A DNA stretch of 64,000 nt from Glaciecola sp965660815 (lineage in GTDB: Bacteria > Pseudomonadota > Gammaproteobacteria > Enterobacterales > Alteromonadaceae): NCBI GenBank assembly GCA_965660815.1, contig CBFIBG010000005.1, forward strand, positions 1 to 64,000, in the 5' to 3' direction. Both the position numbers and the translations under genes were made by a program. The notes beneath the pieces are model-generated. The model was not told the origin of the DNA, made no database searches, and saw only the letters and a program-made list of their open reading frames with translations. Below are positions 1 to 8,243 of this stretch, one piece after another (position 1 is the stretch's first letter; every line of letters starts with the position of its first letter).

Positions 1-261
1 GCGAACGGCACAGATAATCGTCAACGCGAAGGTGTCCGATTAGCAACTATGCATCGAGTAAAAGGCTTAGAGTTTCAAAACGTTTTTATAGTTGGTTGTA
101 ATAAACAAAATGTTCCCTTGCAAAACTTTAAATCAGACGATCGTGTAGAACTCAGAGAACATGAGTTATCAGAAAGAGCTCTTTTACACGTGGCTATGAC
201 ACGCGCGATGAGAGGATTAACTATTTCTTGCCATGGCGAGCTATCACCTTTTATTGAATAG
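1..261 (+). CDS. UvrD/Rep-family helicase, C-terminal fragment (5' end outside window)
   Basis: The reading frame is open from base 1, so the gene starts upstream of the window. The visible 86 residues hold the end of a superfamily 1 helicase motor: a motif V-like block (TMHRVKGLEF, residues 17-26 of the fragment) and a motif VI-like block (LLHVAMTRAMRGL) near the end. These motifs couple ATP hydrolysis to DNA translocation in UvrD/Rep/PcrA-type helicases. The fragment stops soon after motif VI, so there is no long C-terminal extension of the UvrD kind. Which subfamily it belongs to (repair, phage or defence helicase) cannot be decided from this piece. A terminator-like hairpin follows at 329-353. 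Confidence 0.8.
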   Translation, partial: ANGTDNRQREGVRLATMHRVKGLEFQNVFIVGCNKQNVPLQNFKSDDRVELREHELSERALLHVAMTRAMRGLTISCHGELSPFIE

Positions 262-328
262 TAAGTTCTTATTGAACAATATAAAAAGCGTTTATTGATT
301 AATAAAACATCAATAACTGATAGTTAAC

Positions 329-353
329 AACCGTTGAACGGTTCGATTTTTTT
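329..353 (+). terminator. Rho-independent terminator after the helicase gene
   Basis: AACCG (329-333), loop TTGAA, CGGTT (339-343), then a run of seven T at 347-353. It is short but has the right shape and lies 68 bases past the helicase stop codon. Confidence 0.55.
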
Positions 354-401
354 ACTTTTTTCCACCTATAGACATCTAAAATAAAATCATTAATATCATA
401 C

Positions 402-425
402 AAGGTGTAAAAAAAGGTGTAAAAA
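402..425. repeat. Two tandem copies of a 12-base A-rich unit
   Basis: The unit AAGGTGTAAAAA occurs twice back to back just 3' of the tRNA gene. No function is evident. On the minus strand it gives T-runs that could help end the tRNA transcript, but no stable hairpin precedes them. Confidence 0.4.
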
Positions 426-479
426 AACCTAGCTGAAAATTCGTAAATCATTGATTTTAAAGGGATTGGGAGAGTGAAA

Positions 480-556
480 TGGTGGCCCGTCCCTGACTTG
501 AACAGGGGACCTACCGATTATGAGTCGGGTGCTCTAACCAACTGAGCTAACGGGCC
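480..556 (-). tRNA. ileX: tRNA with CAU anticodon, probably tRNA-Ile2 (lysidine-modified)
   Basis: The minus strand folds as a complete 77-base tRNA with encoded CCA. The acceptor stem is GGCCCGT/ACGGGCC with discriminator A, the D arm is GCTC...GAGC, the anticodon loop is CTCATAA, and the T arm is CCCTG-TTCAAGT-CAGGG. Anticodon CAU fits either elongator Met or Ile2, whose C34 is changed to lysidine by TilS to read AUA. The GGCCC acceptor start and the CGACTCATAATCG core resemble Ile2 rather than tRNA-Met (GGCTACG... in E. coli). The first anticodon-stem pair (C27-T43) does not match. Identity as Ile2 is inference; presence of a CAU tRNA is clear. Confidence 0.9.
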
Positions 557-719
557 ATCTTTTGAAGCGGTGCGAAGTATAATGACTTTTTTTCGCAAAG
601 TCATCCATAAAATCCCAATTTTTTTCGATTTTAATAGGTAAATAGATACTTATAGCTTTGTTTAAGTTAAAGTTTAATTAAAAGTTGCCGTCATATAAAG
701 CAGGAACTAGTATATTTAT

Positions 720-735
720 CTATGTGAACACATAG
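720..735. promoter_or_regulatory. Perfect inverted repeat upstream of the 807-2255 gene group
   Basis: CTATGTG-AA-CACATAG forms two 7-base arms around a 2-base centre, a shape typical of a dimeric repressor or activator operator. It lies about 70 bases before the start codon at 807. I cannot assign it to a known regulator: it lacks the spacing of a CRP site. The rest of 557-806 is AT-rich and shows no other clear signal. Confidence 0.35.
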
Positions 736-806
736 TCAATGCAAAAAAGCAGGTGCATGAACCAACGTCACTATGCTTTAAAGATACGAAAAGGTAAACA
801 AGATCT

Positions 807-1136
807 ATGAGAGACGAGCCTTATATTTTAAGTGGTCGCAACACTGTTATCCATAAACTCAGAAAAGTTGATTTGTTGGTAATTAACTCTAGGCAAGATC
901 CCGTACTTATGGTACTGCACAACGGTATTGAAGAGTATAATGGAAAAATACCTGCAAATAAATTAGAGGCAAAACGCATGGATGTTGCTATAGTTGATGT
1001 TTCTTCTCCAGACAACTTTGGAGACTATAAAAACTTATTGTTCGTGCAAACGCTCAACAACAAAGAGTTTAAAATAGACTATTCAAAAAAAGAGACCGAC
1101 TATTTCATCACCATCCATCAAGAGAGCACGTTTTAA
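807..1136 (+). CDS. Hypothetical protein, 109 aa
   Basis: I do not recognise this protein. It is small, without a signal peptide or membrane segment, and is rich in charged residues, with alternating hydrophobic stretches that suggest a compact beta-rich fold (for example VDLLVINSR and KNLLFVQTL). A ribosome binding site (AAGGT) lies about 9 bases before the ATG. The gene is followed after 22 bases by the lrgA-like gene on the same strand, so they may be co-transcribed. Its likely reality rests on the ribosome site and the snug spacing to the next gene. Confidence 0.6.
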   Translation: MRDEPYILSGRNTVIHKLRKVDLLVINSRQDPVLMVLHNGIEEYNGKIPANKLEAKRMDVAIVDVSSPDNFGDYKNLLFVQTLNNKEFKIDYSKKETDYFITIHQESTF

Positions 1137-1158
1137 ACTAGCCACTGCCTACCACTTT

Positions 1159-1539
1159 TTGAACTATATTGGCCAATTTATGTTTGGCCTTTTGTGCTTG
1201 TGGATCGTTTTCAGCGTTTGTAATTACCTATTTGAATTAAACAACATAAAAATCCCTGCCGGGTTATTTGGCATTGGCGTTCTATTTGTGTGGTTTGCAA
1301 TCAATCGCTGCGCATCACCGTTCATTCAAAAGGCCGCACAACCTTTGCTAGCTCATATGTCTTTGTTCTTTCTACCGGCTATTGTTGGTATCGTAAATTA
1401 TGCAGACTTATTGTTCGCGCATGCAACATCACTTGTGCTTGCGATAGTCGTAGCTACACTATGTAGCTTACTAATTACCGCGGTAATAGCACAATGGCTA
1501 CTGAAAAAACGTACATTAGACAACCCTAGCGATTTATAA
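1159..1539 (+). CDS. lrgA: CidA/LrgA family membrane protein
   Basis: A 126-residue inner-membrane protein with four hydrophobic segments (about residues 7-25, 32-50, 66-84 and 90-114). The IPAGLFGIGVLFVWFAI stretch matches the family signature, where a proline-glycine motif follows helix 1, and FLPAIVGIVNY matches the LFVP-GVG block of E. coli YohJ. Family members pair with LrgB and have been described as holin-like proteins or as exporters of small metabolites such as pyruvate; the role here is unknown. The start is uncertain: TTG at 1159 is used, no good ribosome site is visible, and ATG at 1177 or an upstream start overlapping the previous gene is possible. The lrgB gene begins 2 bases after its stop. 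Confidence 0.75.
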   Translation: MNYIGQFMFGLLCLWIVFSVCNYLFELNNIKIPAGLFGIGVLFVWFAINRCASPFIQKAAQPLLAHMSLFFLPAIVGIVNYADLLFAHATSLVLAIVVATLCSLLITAVIAQWLLKKRTLDNPSDL

Positions 1540-1541
1540 TC

Positions 1542-2255
1542 ATGTTTGAAAGCCTCAATATATCAAAACTTCTGGACATTTCTATTTGGGTTTCGGCAAC
1601 CGTTTTCATTTATTTTTTGGCGATTAAGCTCTATAAACATTCATCCAAAATAGCGATTTTGCAGCCAATTACTCATCCACTAATTACGAGCACTAGTTGT
1701 TTGCTTTTGCTTTTTCATGTAACCAATACCTCTGTTACTCAATTTCAAAGCGCCACGGTCTTATTATCCGCTATGCTGGGGCCTGCGACTGTTGCTTTAG
1801 CATTGCCCCTTTTCAATCAGTTCAAACTTTTAGTTCAAATGGGTTTTAGAGCGCTACTGCCGATTATTATAGCGTCTGTTATTGCGCCACTATTTTCTTG
1901 GTTAGCCGTTTATTGGTTGGATGCACCGCTTAATTTACAACTGACTATGTTAACCAAATCAATTACCACACCATTAGCTATGGATACTGCTTCTGCGATC
2001 GGTGGCATTGCGCCTCTCGCTGCTATCTTTGTTATCACAACAGGTATAGTAGGCGCAGTGTTTGGCCCAATCATATTCAATCTTTTTAAAATAGAAGACC
2101 ATATCGCACAAGGGCTAGCACTCGGCTCTGTTGCTCATGCTATCGGAACAGCACGCGCCATTTCAATTTCTGAGCAGTGTGCGGCGTTTTCTACCTTAGC
2201 GCTATGCATAAATGGGATAATTACTGCATTTTTATTACCGTTATTGTTTGCATAA
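1542..2255 (+). CDS. lrgB: LrgB/CidB family membrane protein
   Basis: A 237-residue polytopic inner-membrane protein. The family hallmarks are present in order: MLGPATVALALPLF (about 78-91), SITTPLAMDTASAIGG (about 140-155), FVITTGIVGAVFGP, and AHAIGTARAISISEQCAAFSTLAL near the C terminus. Its length agrees with E. coli YohK (about 231). It sits 2 bases after lrgA, the usual two-gene arrangement, and the two products are thought to act together in the membrane. No LytSR or LysR regulator adjoins them here, so control is not evident. Confidence 0.88.
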   Translation: MFESLNISKLLDISIWVSATVFIYFLAIKLYKHSSKIAILQPITHPLITSTSCLLLLFHVTNTSVTQFQSATVLLSAMLGPATVALALPLFNQFKLLVQMGFRALLPIIIASVIAPLFSWLAVYWLDAPLNLQLTMLTKSITTPLAMDTASAIGGIAPLAAIFVITTGIVGAVFGPIIFNLFKIEDHIAQGLALGSVAHAIGTARAISISEQCAAFSTLALCINGIITAFLLPLLFA

Positions 2256-2327
2256 TGGATAAAGGATCCAACTAAATCGCCGATATTATGTGCTGAATGT
2301 TAATAATTTATATGGTTAATACATTAC

Positions 2328-3317
2328 ATGTTATCGGTTCTTATTTGCGATGATTCCCTTGTAGCCAGAAAACAAGTAGCAAAATGTCTACCACAAGATC
2401 TTGACGGTTCTATAAACTTTGCTCATCACGGCGCCGAGGCAATTACGGCTATTTTAGATTCCCGTGTTGATGTACTGCTCCTAGATCTTAATATGCCGGT
2501 TCTAGATGGCTATGGAACTTTACAACAAATCCAAGATCTTGAGTTGGGCACCAAGACCATAGTGGTCTCGGGAGACATACAAGCCGAAGCAAAAGAGCGG
2601 GTAAAAGCGCTAGGTGCACTTGATTTTATCCATAAACCAGTCAACTCTGAAGAACTGATCGGCATTCTGCAAAAGCATAATCTGCTCAAATCTCCGGAAA
2701 AGCAACAAAGCGAAGAGCTCAAGTTGGATGAAGTCGTTCGTGATTGTTATCAAGAAGTTGTGAATGTTGCCATGGGCCAAGCAGGCAGTCATTTAGCTCA
2801 AATAATGGGTATGTTCGTTAAACTCCCTATACCGAATGTGAGTTTGATAGAAGTTTCAGAGCTACATATGATGCTTTCTGACATTGACGAGACAGACAGT
2901 ACTTCAGGAGTTTGCCAGGGATTTTTAGGCGATGGCATTAGCGGTGAAGCATTGCTGATGGTCACCGACTCTAGTTTTGAAGAGGTGGCGAAACTCTTGA
3001 AGATAACCGATAAGGTAGATGACCAACTGCAATTAGAGCTTTTGATGGACTTAGCAAGCTTGCTTATTGGTACATGTTTATCGGGCATTGCGCAGCAACT
3101 TGATATGCATTTTAGACAAGGTCATCCTGTGGTGTTAGGTCAACACCAAAGTGTTCAAGAACTTATTAATACAAACAAAAGCAGTTGGTCACAAACGCTC
3201 GCCATTGAAATAAGCTATGGTCTGGATGGATACAACATTCAGTGCGACCTTGTTTTATTATTTACCGAAGATTCTATGGATATGATGAACGCTAAACTAG
3301 CGCATTTAATTGAATAA
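2328..3317 (+). CDS. Response regulator with C-terminal CheC/CheX-like phosphatase domain
   Basis: Residues 1-118 form a receiver domain: acidic pair D8-D9, phospho-acceptor D53 in LLDLNMP, S81 and K103 (HKPV). Residues about 135-329 resemble CheC/CheX phosphatases. The first active-site motif is intact (E-V-V-N followed about 20 residues later by P), while the matching region of the second half reads MDLASLL, where E..N would be expected, so only one of the two sites looks functional. Such proteins dephosphorylate CheY-P, or in this fused form perhaps their own receiver, acting as a phosphate sink. A PAS gene follows after 34 bases. No cognate kinase is nearby. Confidence 0.8.
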   Translation: MLSVLICDDSLVARKQVAKCLPQDLDGSINFAHHGAEAITAILDSRVDVLLLDLNMPVLDGYGTLQQIQDLELGTKTIVVSGDIQAEAKERVKALGALDFIHKPVNSEELIGILQKHNLLKSPEKQQSEELKLDEVVRDCYQEVVNVAMGQAGSHLAQIMGMFVKLPIPNVSLIEVSELHMMLSDIDETDSTSGVCQGFLGDGISGEALLMVTDSSFEEVAKLLKITDKVDDQLQLELLMDLASLLIGTCLSGIAQQLDMHFRQGHPVVLGQHQSVQELINTNKSSWSQTLAIEISYGLDGYNIQCDLVLLFTEDSMDMMNAKLAHLIE

Positions 3318-3351
3318 CGATAAATATGATAAGGGCACATGAAGTAACAAT

Positions 3352-3861
3352 ATGACACATTTAAACACAGATACAAAAGATACGTTGGACGAACTACTTG
3401 AGTTTCATTGGATGATGGACATGATCCAAACTGTAGACGTCGGTATAGTTGTCTTTAATCGTCAATTTCAGATTAAGGTGTGGAATGGTTTTATGGAAGC
3501 CCATTCGGGTTTACTGCCTACAAATGTTCATGACCAGAGTTTGTTTTCGTTATTTCCTGAAATCCAAACAAAGTGGCTGCAAGCTAAAACCCGACCGGTA
3601 TTTGACCTGAGAACCCGCGCTTTTATTACCTGGGAACAACGTCCGTATTTGTTCAAGTTTAGAAACTACCGACCCATTACCAGTAATGCTCCGTTCATGT
3701 ACCAAAACATTGTATTTTCTCCTTTAGTATCTGCTACTGGGACCGTCGATAATGTCTGTATGATGATTTATGACATGACAGACGCCGCTTCTGCCAAAAA
3801 ACAGCTTCTATCGCTTCAAGTCACCCAAAATGAACGAAGTGAGCAAGAAAAATCTCAATAG
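3352..3861 (+). CDS. PAS-domain sensor protein without output domain
   Basis: A 169-residue soluble protein with a single PAS domain at about residues 22-150, seen in VDVGIVVFNRQFQIKVWNGFME, the typical first strands of a PAS fold, and in the closing strand VDNVCMMIYDMTD. No kinase, GGDEF or helix-turn-helix follows; the tail is a short polar helix. It lies 34 bases behind the receiver-CheC gene and is probably in the same transcript, so it may sense a ligand or redox state for that regulator. What binds it is not visible. Confidence 0.75.
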   Translation: MTHLNTDTKDTLDELLEFHWMMDMIQTVDVGIVVFNRQFQIKVWNGFMEAHSGLLPTNVHDQSLFSLFPEIQTKWLQAKTRPVFDLRTRAFITWEQRPYLFKFRNYRPITSNAPFMYQNIVFSPLVSATGTVDNVCMMIYDMTDAASAKKQLLSLQVTQNERSEQEKSQ

Positions 3862-4064
3862 TTCAATAACTCCATAATTCTTTATCTGTTTCAATTTAAA
3901 AAGCTTAGCGAAATTGGTTCGCTATTTGCTTCATCTTCTCTATCCGACATTTCGAATCATATCCAACAAGACTGAATGAGTAATTAAACATGCATAGTAG
4001 AAATTCATCTTTGTCGAACAAAGTGAATGATGAGATGGACAAACAGGCTAACGGGATAAACAAG

Positions 4065-5771
4065 ATGTGCCAACGCTTTTTTAAAAACTTAATTATTATT
4101 TTGTCACTCACAACGCTATTGGCTTGTGGGTCGGGTGGAGATTCACAAAGCGATAGTCCGCAAACCCAGCCTTTAAGAGTAAACGCAGGTGCCAATATCC
4201 AAGCAAATGAACAACAGACTGTAGACCTATTAGGCGCTAGCAGTGGTGGTAGCGGACTTGTCACTTATGCTTGGTCAAGCGCAGATAACATAAATATCGA
4301 ACATCCAGATAACACGCTCAGTTCCGCAATACTAACTACCCCAAAAGTGATTCAAACTCAAACCTACACCGTCACAATGACGGCTACAGACGCAAACGCA
4401 AATCAATCTTCTGATACGCTAACCTTAACGGTAGAACCAGTAAATGAATCTCCGATAGCGAATATACAAGCCAATCAAGTAGCAGGTTATAACGCGCTTG
4501 AATATCCGGTAATGTCATCTATTACCTTGGATGGGAGTGCGAGCTCGGACCCTGATGCAGTCGATGGCGTTGCCCCAATCGCTTCCTATTTGTGGCAACA
4601 AATTGCCGGTCCTAACTTATTAGCGGGTGTCGATACTAGGCAATCTTCAATTCAACTGCTTGCCCCTGTTGTTAATCAGCCCCAACAAGCAGTTTTCAGG
4701 CTCACAGTGGTCGATCAAGAACAAGCCAGTCAATCTACAGATTTAACGGTTACCTTTCTCGCTCAACAAGATACCATTCCTACCATTGAAATTACCAGCA
4801 TCCCTGAAGTGATGAGTGGCGAGCTAATACCACTTAATGCTCAAGCAAAATCAGGTGCGCCTTCAGCAGGACCATTTTCCTATAGTTGGTTTAATGATGG
4901 CCTAGCAATAATTGAAGATCCAACTAATCATCAAACGGTTGCAGTTGCGCCTTTAGTGACGTCTACTGCGGTCATTAATTATAACGTTCAAACAGAAGAC
5001 AGTTTTAGAAACTCAGTATCAGGACAGGCAGAAGCCCAAGTATTCCCTGTTTGGTTGAAGCGGATAAACGACACTGGAGTATCGGGATTCTCAGACGGCA
5101 ACACGCTGGTTGAACATTATCAGCATACTTATCCTGCACAAGATGCCGCTTTCGGCTCAGATCGACAAATACTGTCTGGTGCCCTCAATAAGTTAGGCGA
5201 AGGGGAAGCTAGCTTTGATTTTACTCGTCTCGATAACACTGGTAATGACGTGGATAATCCAAGTTTTTCATTCAGCTGCGTTCAGGACAACGTGACGGGT
5301 CTAGTATGGCAAATCAAAAGTAACTCTGATGAAACGGACATTAACTATGTCCAACAAACTTTCACATGGTTCAGTGAAGAAGAAAATGGAAACGTGGAAG
5401 GCGATATAAATGCAATGGCGCAGAGCTGTAATGTTTCCAATGGCCAATGTAATACACAGGACTATATTGCCGAAATTAACAGCAATGGATTGTGTGGCTT
5501 TTTCGATTGGAGGCTGCCATCGGTAGAAGAGCTCCAATCAATTATTCATTATGGCAGTACAAGCCTTCCAAGAGTTGATAAGGTGTTTTTTCCTTACTTG
5601 GGAACTAACAACACTAATGAGCTTTGGTATTGGACTTCACAATCCAGTGCTGATGGCGTATCGAATGAATTAGCAAACAATGCTTGGGCAATGGACCTTA
5701 ATTCTGGGAAAGACGGATTTTTTAATAAAGGCATGTCACTCCATGTGATCTTGGTAAGGGCAGGAAACTAA
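4065..5771 (+). CDS. Lipoprotein with PKD-like repeats and C-terminal DUF1566 (Lcl) domain
   Basis: From ATG 4065 the product has 568 residues. It begins with a lipoprotein signal peptide: basic start, hydrophobic core LIIILSLTTLL and lipobox L-A-C at residue 21. A Gly-Ser-Gln linker follows, then two or three immunoglobulin-like PKD-type domains (about 35-330; note LDGSASSDPDAVDGV and YLWQQIAGP). The last 190 residues are a DUF1566 domain, recognised by VTGLVWQ, DWRLPSVEELQSII and the ending SLHVILVRAG. Such proteins are surface-anchored, with C-terminal domains possibly binding carbohydrate. The ORF extends upstream to 3990, but 4065 gives the best signal peptide and a GGGA ribosome site. 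The next DUF1566 gene starts 1 base after the stop. Confidence 0.75.
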   Translation: MCQRFFKNLIIILSLTTLLACGSGGDSQSDSPQTQPLRVNAGANIQANEQQTVDLLGASSGGSGLVTYAWSSADNINIEHPDNTLSSAILTTPKVIQTQTYTVTMTATDANANQSSDTLTLTVEPVNESPIANIQANQVAGYNALEYPVMSSITLDGSASSDPDAVDGVAPIASYLWQQIAGPNLLAGVDTRQSSIQLLAPVVNQPQQAVFRLTVVDQEQASQSTDLTVTFLAQQDTIPTIEITSIPEVMSGELIPLNAQAKSGAPSAGPFSYSWFNDGLAIIEDPTNHQTVAVAPLVTSTAVINYNVQTEDSFRNSVSGQAEAQVFPVWLKRINDTGVSGFSDGNTLVEHYQHTYPAQDAAFGSDRQILSGALNKLGEGEASFDFTRLDNTGNDVDNPSFSFSCVQDNVTGLVWQIKSNSDETDINYVQQTFTWFSEEENGNVEGDINAMAQSCNVSNGQCNTQDYIAEINSNGLCGFFDWRLPSVEELQSIIHYGSTSLPRVDKVFFPYLGTNNTNELWYWTSQSSADGVSNELANNAWAMDLNSGKDGFFNKGMSLHVILVRAGN

Positions 5772-5772
5772 T

Positions 5773-6327
5773 ATGATGACTTTCAAATTAACCATAGGTC
5801 GTTTATTCCATATACTGGTGTTTACCTGTATTTCTTTAGTGGCTTTGCCCCTCACGGCTGAACAAAAAAGTACGTGTCCAGGAGGCATACCAACAACTGC
5901 CAATGACGCTGAGTTTGAATTAAAAGAAAATGGAGAGGTGTTACATTTGCCTTCCAACTTAATTTTTATGCGCTGCAGTATTGGTCAAACATGGGATGGT
6001 AATACGTGTTTAGGTGAAGCAGACAGTTTAACTTGGAAACAGGCGTTAGAAGTTAGTCTAAGCACCCAATTTAATCAACTGAAAAGTTGGAGATTGCCAA
6101 ATCTCAAGGAGTTGTCGGTTATTCTTGAACGCGCTTGCGTGAGACCTTCGATTAATCAGACTATTTTTCCGAATACTCCGTCAAGCAGCTATTGGACAAA
6201 TACGCCTAGTACTATGCAACAGGGCAGTGCATGGTCCGTTGCTTTTTCTAATGCAAGCAATACAGTGACAATGTTTGATCGTAGTATGCACGTTAGATTG
6301 GTCAGGCCAAATATTGTCACCAATTGA
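5773..6327 (+). CDS. Secreted DUF1566 (Lcl) domain protein
   Basis: A 184-residue exported protein. Residues 1-28 form a signal peptide, with likely cleavage after LPLTA. The rest is one DUF1566 domain, shown by LTWKQALEV, SWRLPNLKELSVIL, SSYWTNTPS and the terminal SMHVRLVRP, the same landmarks as in the upstream lipoprotein. Cysteines in CPGG, MRCSIG, TCLG and ERACVR suggest disulphides in the periplasm or outside the cell. The gene starts 1 base after the lipoprotein stop with an AGGAA ribosome site inside that gene, so the two are translationally linked and probably work together at the cell surface. Function unknown. Confidence 0.72.
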   Translation: MMTFKLTIGRLFHILVFTCISLVALPLTAEQKSTCPGGIPTTANDAEFELKENGEVLHLPSNLIFMRCSIGQTWDGNTCLGEADSLTWKQALEVSLSTQFNQLKSWRLPNLKELSVILERACVRPSINQTIFPNTPSSSYWTNTPSTMQQGSAWSVAFSNASNTVTMFDRSMHVRLVRPNIVTN

Positions 6328-6428
6328 TAACTCTGAGGCTAATAGCAACTAATAACCTTCTAACTAATAAGAACGTTATCGAGGCATTCCTACTCTTATA
6401 GGAAGTGAGTTAGATATGGATACAGCAA

Positions 6429-7589
6429 TTATACAAATTCTTCCAGTAATGAGTTTAAATAGCGTCTTCCTGTACTGGTAACCGTCCAATTGTTGTCAGA
6501 TATGGATATTAGTCCTTTGTCTTGCGCTATTTGCAGACTCAATTCAGTTGATTTGGGCAGTTGACTAAACGTGTATCTTTCGTAATGCTCTATTGGGCAA
6601 GCTTCTACCAATCTAAAACGATTCATAAAAAACTCAAACGGTAGATCTTCGTTTTCTATCTCATTTTTCTCGTATAAATATGGATTGGTTAAATCCATGT
6701 ATCCTTTTGGATGTTTGACTTTAACGGTTCTTATGATTTTTTTGTTGGCCGTGTCACTTAGTTTGCCATGCGCTCCGCAACCTATTCCAATATAGTCACC
6801 AAAGCGCCAATAATTTAAATTGTGTTGACACTGATGACCTTTTTTCGAATATCCAGATATTTCATATTGTTCGTAACCATGCTGTTCTAGCAATGTTTGA
6901 CCGGCAATTTGTATGTCCCATAGAATATCATCGTCGGGCAGACTAGGAGGCTTTGAGTGAAAAAGCGTGTTTGGCTCTATGGTAAGTTGATACCAAGAGA
7001 CATGAGGCGGTGATAAGGAGATGGCTTGGTTAATATCTTCTAGCGCATTTTCAAGACTTTGCTCTGGTAGTCCATGCATTAAATCTGTATTAAATGAGCT
7101 CAAGTTAAGTTCATTTGCATAGCGTATCGCCTTCACGCTTTGTGTGCTGCTATGGATCCTTCCCAAGATTTCTAAATGCTGTTCTTTAAAGCTTTGAACA
7201 CCAATTGAAATCCTATTAACACCGGCATGTTGAAATCCAGAAAACTTCCCCGCTTCTACTGTGCCTGGGTTAGCTTCCATGGTAATTTCGATATTGTTGG
7301 CAAACTCTAAGCGTTTATTTACTCCAGAAAGCAAGGAGTGCATTGCCTCAACACTTAATAAACTAGGCGTGCCACCGCCGATAAATATGCTGTTCAAAAT
7401 GCGCTTTGAGAGCCCATATTGTTTAATATCGCTATCAAGATCAGACAGCAGATGAGCAATGTATTCTTGTTCCGGGATCTCTCCCTTTTGTTGGTGCGAA
7501 TTAAAATCGCAATAAGGACACTTCCTTACGCACCAAGGTATGTGGATATACAGTGAGAGAGGGATACTTACAAGATCCAATTCAATCAA
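6429..7589 (-). CDS. hemW: HemW-like radical SAM protein (heme chaperone)
   Basis: A 386-residue radical SAM protein with the CxxxCxxC cluster motif at C20, C24 and C27 (CVRKCPYC), the GGGTPS SAM-binding motif, and ANPGT, SIGVQSF and GLPEQ blocks characteristic of HemN-like HemW. E. coli HemW binds heme and delivers it to respiratory enzymes; it is not a coproporphyrinogen oxidase, although often annotated so. The start is non-ATG: TTG at 7589 has a GAGG almost touching it, and a second TTG at 7580 has better spacing. It lies 46 bases after rdgB on the same strand, the conserved rdgB-hemW order of gammaproteobacteria. Confidence 0.93.
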   Translation of the reverse strand: MIELDLVSIPLSLYIHIPWCVRKCPYCDFNSHQQKGEIPEQEYIAHLLSDLDSDIKQYGLSKRILNSIFIGGGTPSLLSVEAMHSLLSGVNKRLEFANNIEITMEANPGTVEAGKFSGFQHAGVNRISIGVQSFKEQHLEILGRIHSSTQSVKAIRYANELNLSSFNTDLMHGLPEQSLENALEDINQAISLSPPHVSWYQLTIEPNTLFHSKPPSLPDDDILWDIQIAGQTLLEQHGYEQYEISGYSKKGHQCQHNLNYWRFGDYIGIGCGAHGKLSDTANKKIIRTVKVKHPKGYMDLTNPYLYEKNEIENEDLPFEFFMNRFRLVEACPIEHYERYTFSQLPKSTELSLQIAQDKGLISISDNNWTVTSTGRRYLNSLLEEFV

Positions 7590-7635
7590 ACCTCAAGTTT
7601 TAAGAAATAATGGTTTTAACGACCAATAACTTTAT

Positions 7636-8235
7636 CTATCGCGCAACGTGTTCTGTTACTAATTTTTGCATGAGTATCTTCAGTGCATTGCTTCGATGAC
7701 TAATGCTGTTCTTGACTGTTTTTGACAACTGAGCTGCGGTTTTTGCTTCGCTAGGAACGTAAAAAACGGGATCGTAACCAAATCCATCATCTCCAATAGG
7801 TCCATGATTAATCTCTCCCTTCCACTCGCCCTCACAAATAATCGGGGTTGGGTCTTGTGCATGCGTCATAAAGACGAGCACACATATAAACTTGGCGCGT
7901 CTATCATTGGCGCCACTAAGCGCTTGCAATAGCTTTTCATAATTTGCCACATCATTACCGTGTTCACCAGCGTAACGAGCAGAATGTATCCCTGGGGCAC
8001 CATCTAGTGCTTTTACAACCAGTCCGCTATCGTCGGCAATAGCAGGCAAACCTGTCAGTTTTGCGGCATGACGAGCTTTTATAATGGCGTTTTCGACAAA
8101 AGTGGTGCCGGTTTCTGGGACATCTGGTACATCAAACTCGTTTTGTGGCCTAGCTTTAATGCTATATTGTTCGAATAAATAATTAAACTCAGCGACTTTG
8201 CCTTTATTGCCGGTGGCAAGAACGATATCTTTCAT
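7636..8235 (-). CDS. rdgB: XTP/dITP diphosphatase (non-canonical purine NTP pyrophosphatase)
   Basis: A 199-residue cytosolic enzyme of the Ham1/RdgB family, which hydrolyses dITP, XTP and ITP to monophosphates and so keeps deaminated purines out of DNA. The signature blocks are present: ATGNKGKVAEF at the start, ADDSGLVVKALDGAPGIHSARYAG in the middle (catalytic acidic pair), GDDGFGYDPVF and SHRSNALK at the end. Length is as in E. coli (197). It starts 8 bases after srmB ends and precedes hemW, probably as one transcript. Confidence 0.96.
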   Translation of the reverse strand: MKDIVLATGNKGKVAEFNYLFEQYSIKARPQNEFDVPDVPETGTTFVENAIIKARHAAKLTGLPAIADDSGLVVKALDGAPGIHSARYAGEHGNDVANYEKLLQALSGANDRRAKFICVLVFMTHAQDPTPIICEGEWKGEINHGPIGDDGFGYDPVFYVPSEAKTAAQLSKTVKNSISHRSNALKILMQKLVTEHVAR

Positions 8236-8243
8236 AGTTATTC

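Noticed and set aside
402..425. Tandem 12-base repeat as a CRISPR or phage attachment site
   Set aside because: Only two short A-rich copies with no spacers, and no copy of the tRNA 3' end was found nearby.
6380..6410. TTCCTA...TAGGAA hairpin between the DUF1566 and hemW genes
   Set aside because: Six pairs, no T-run on either strand; too weak to call a terminator.
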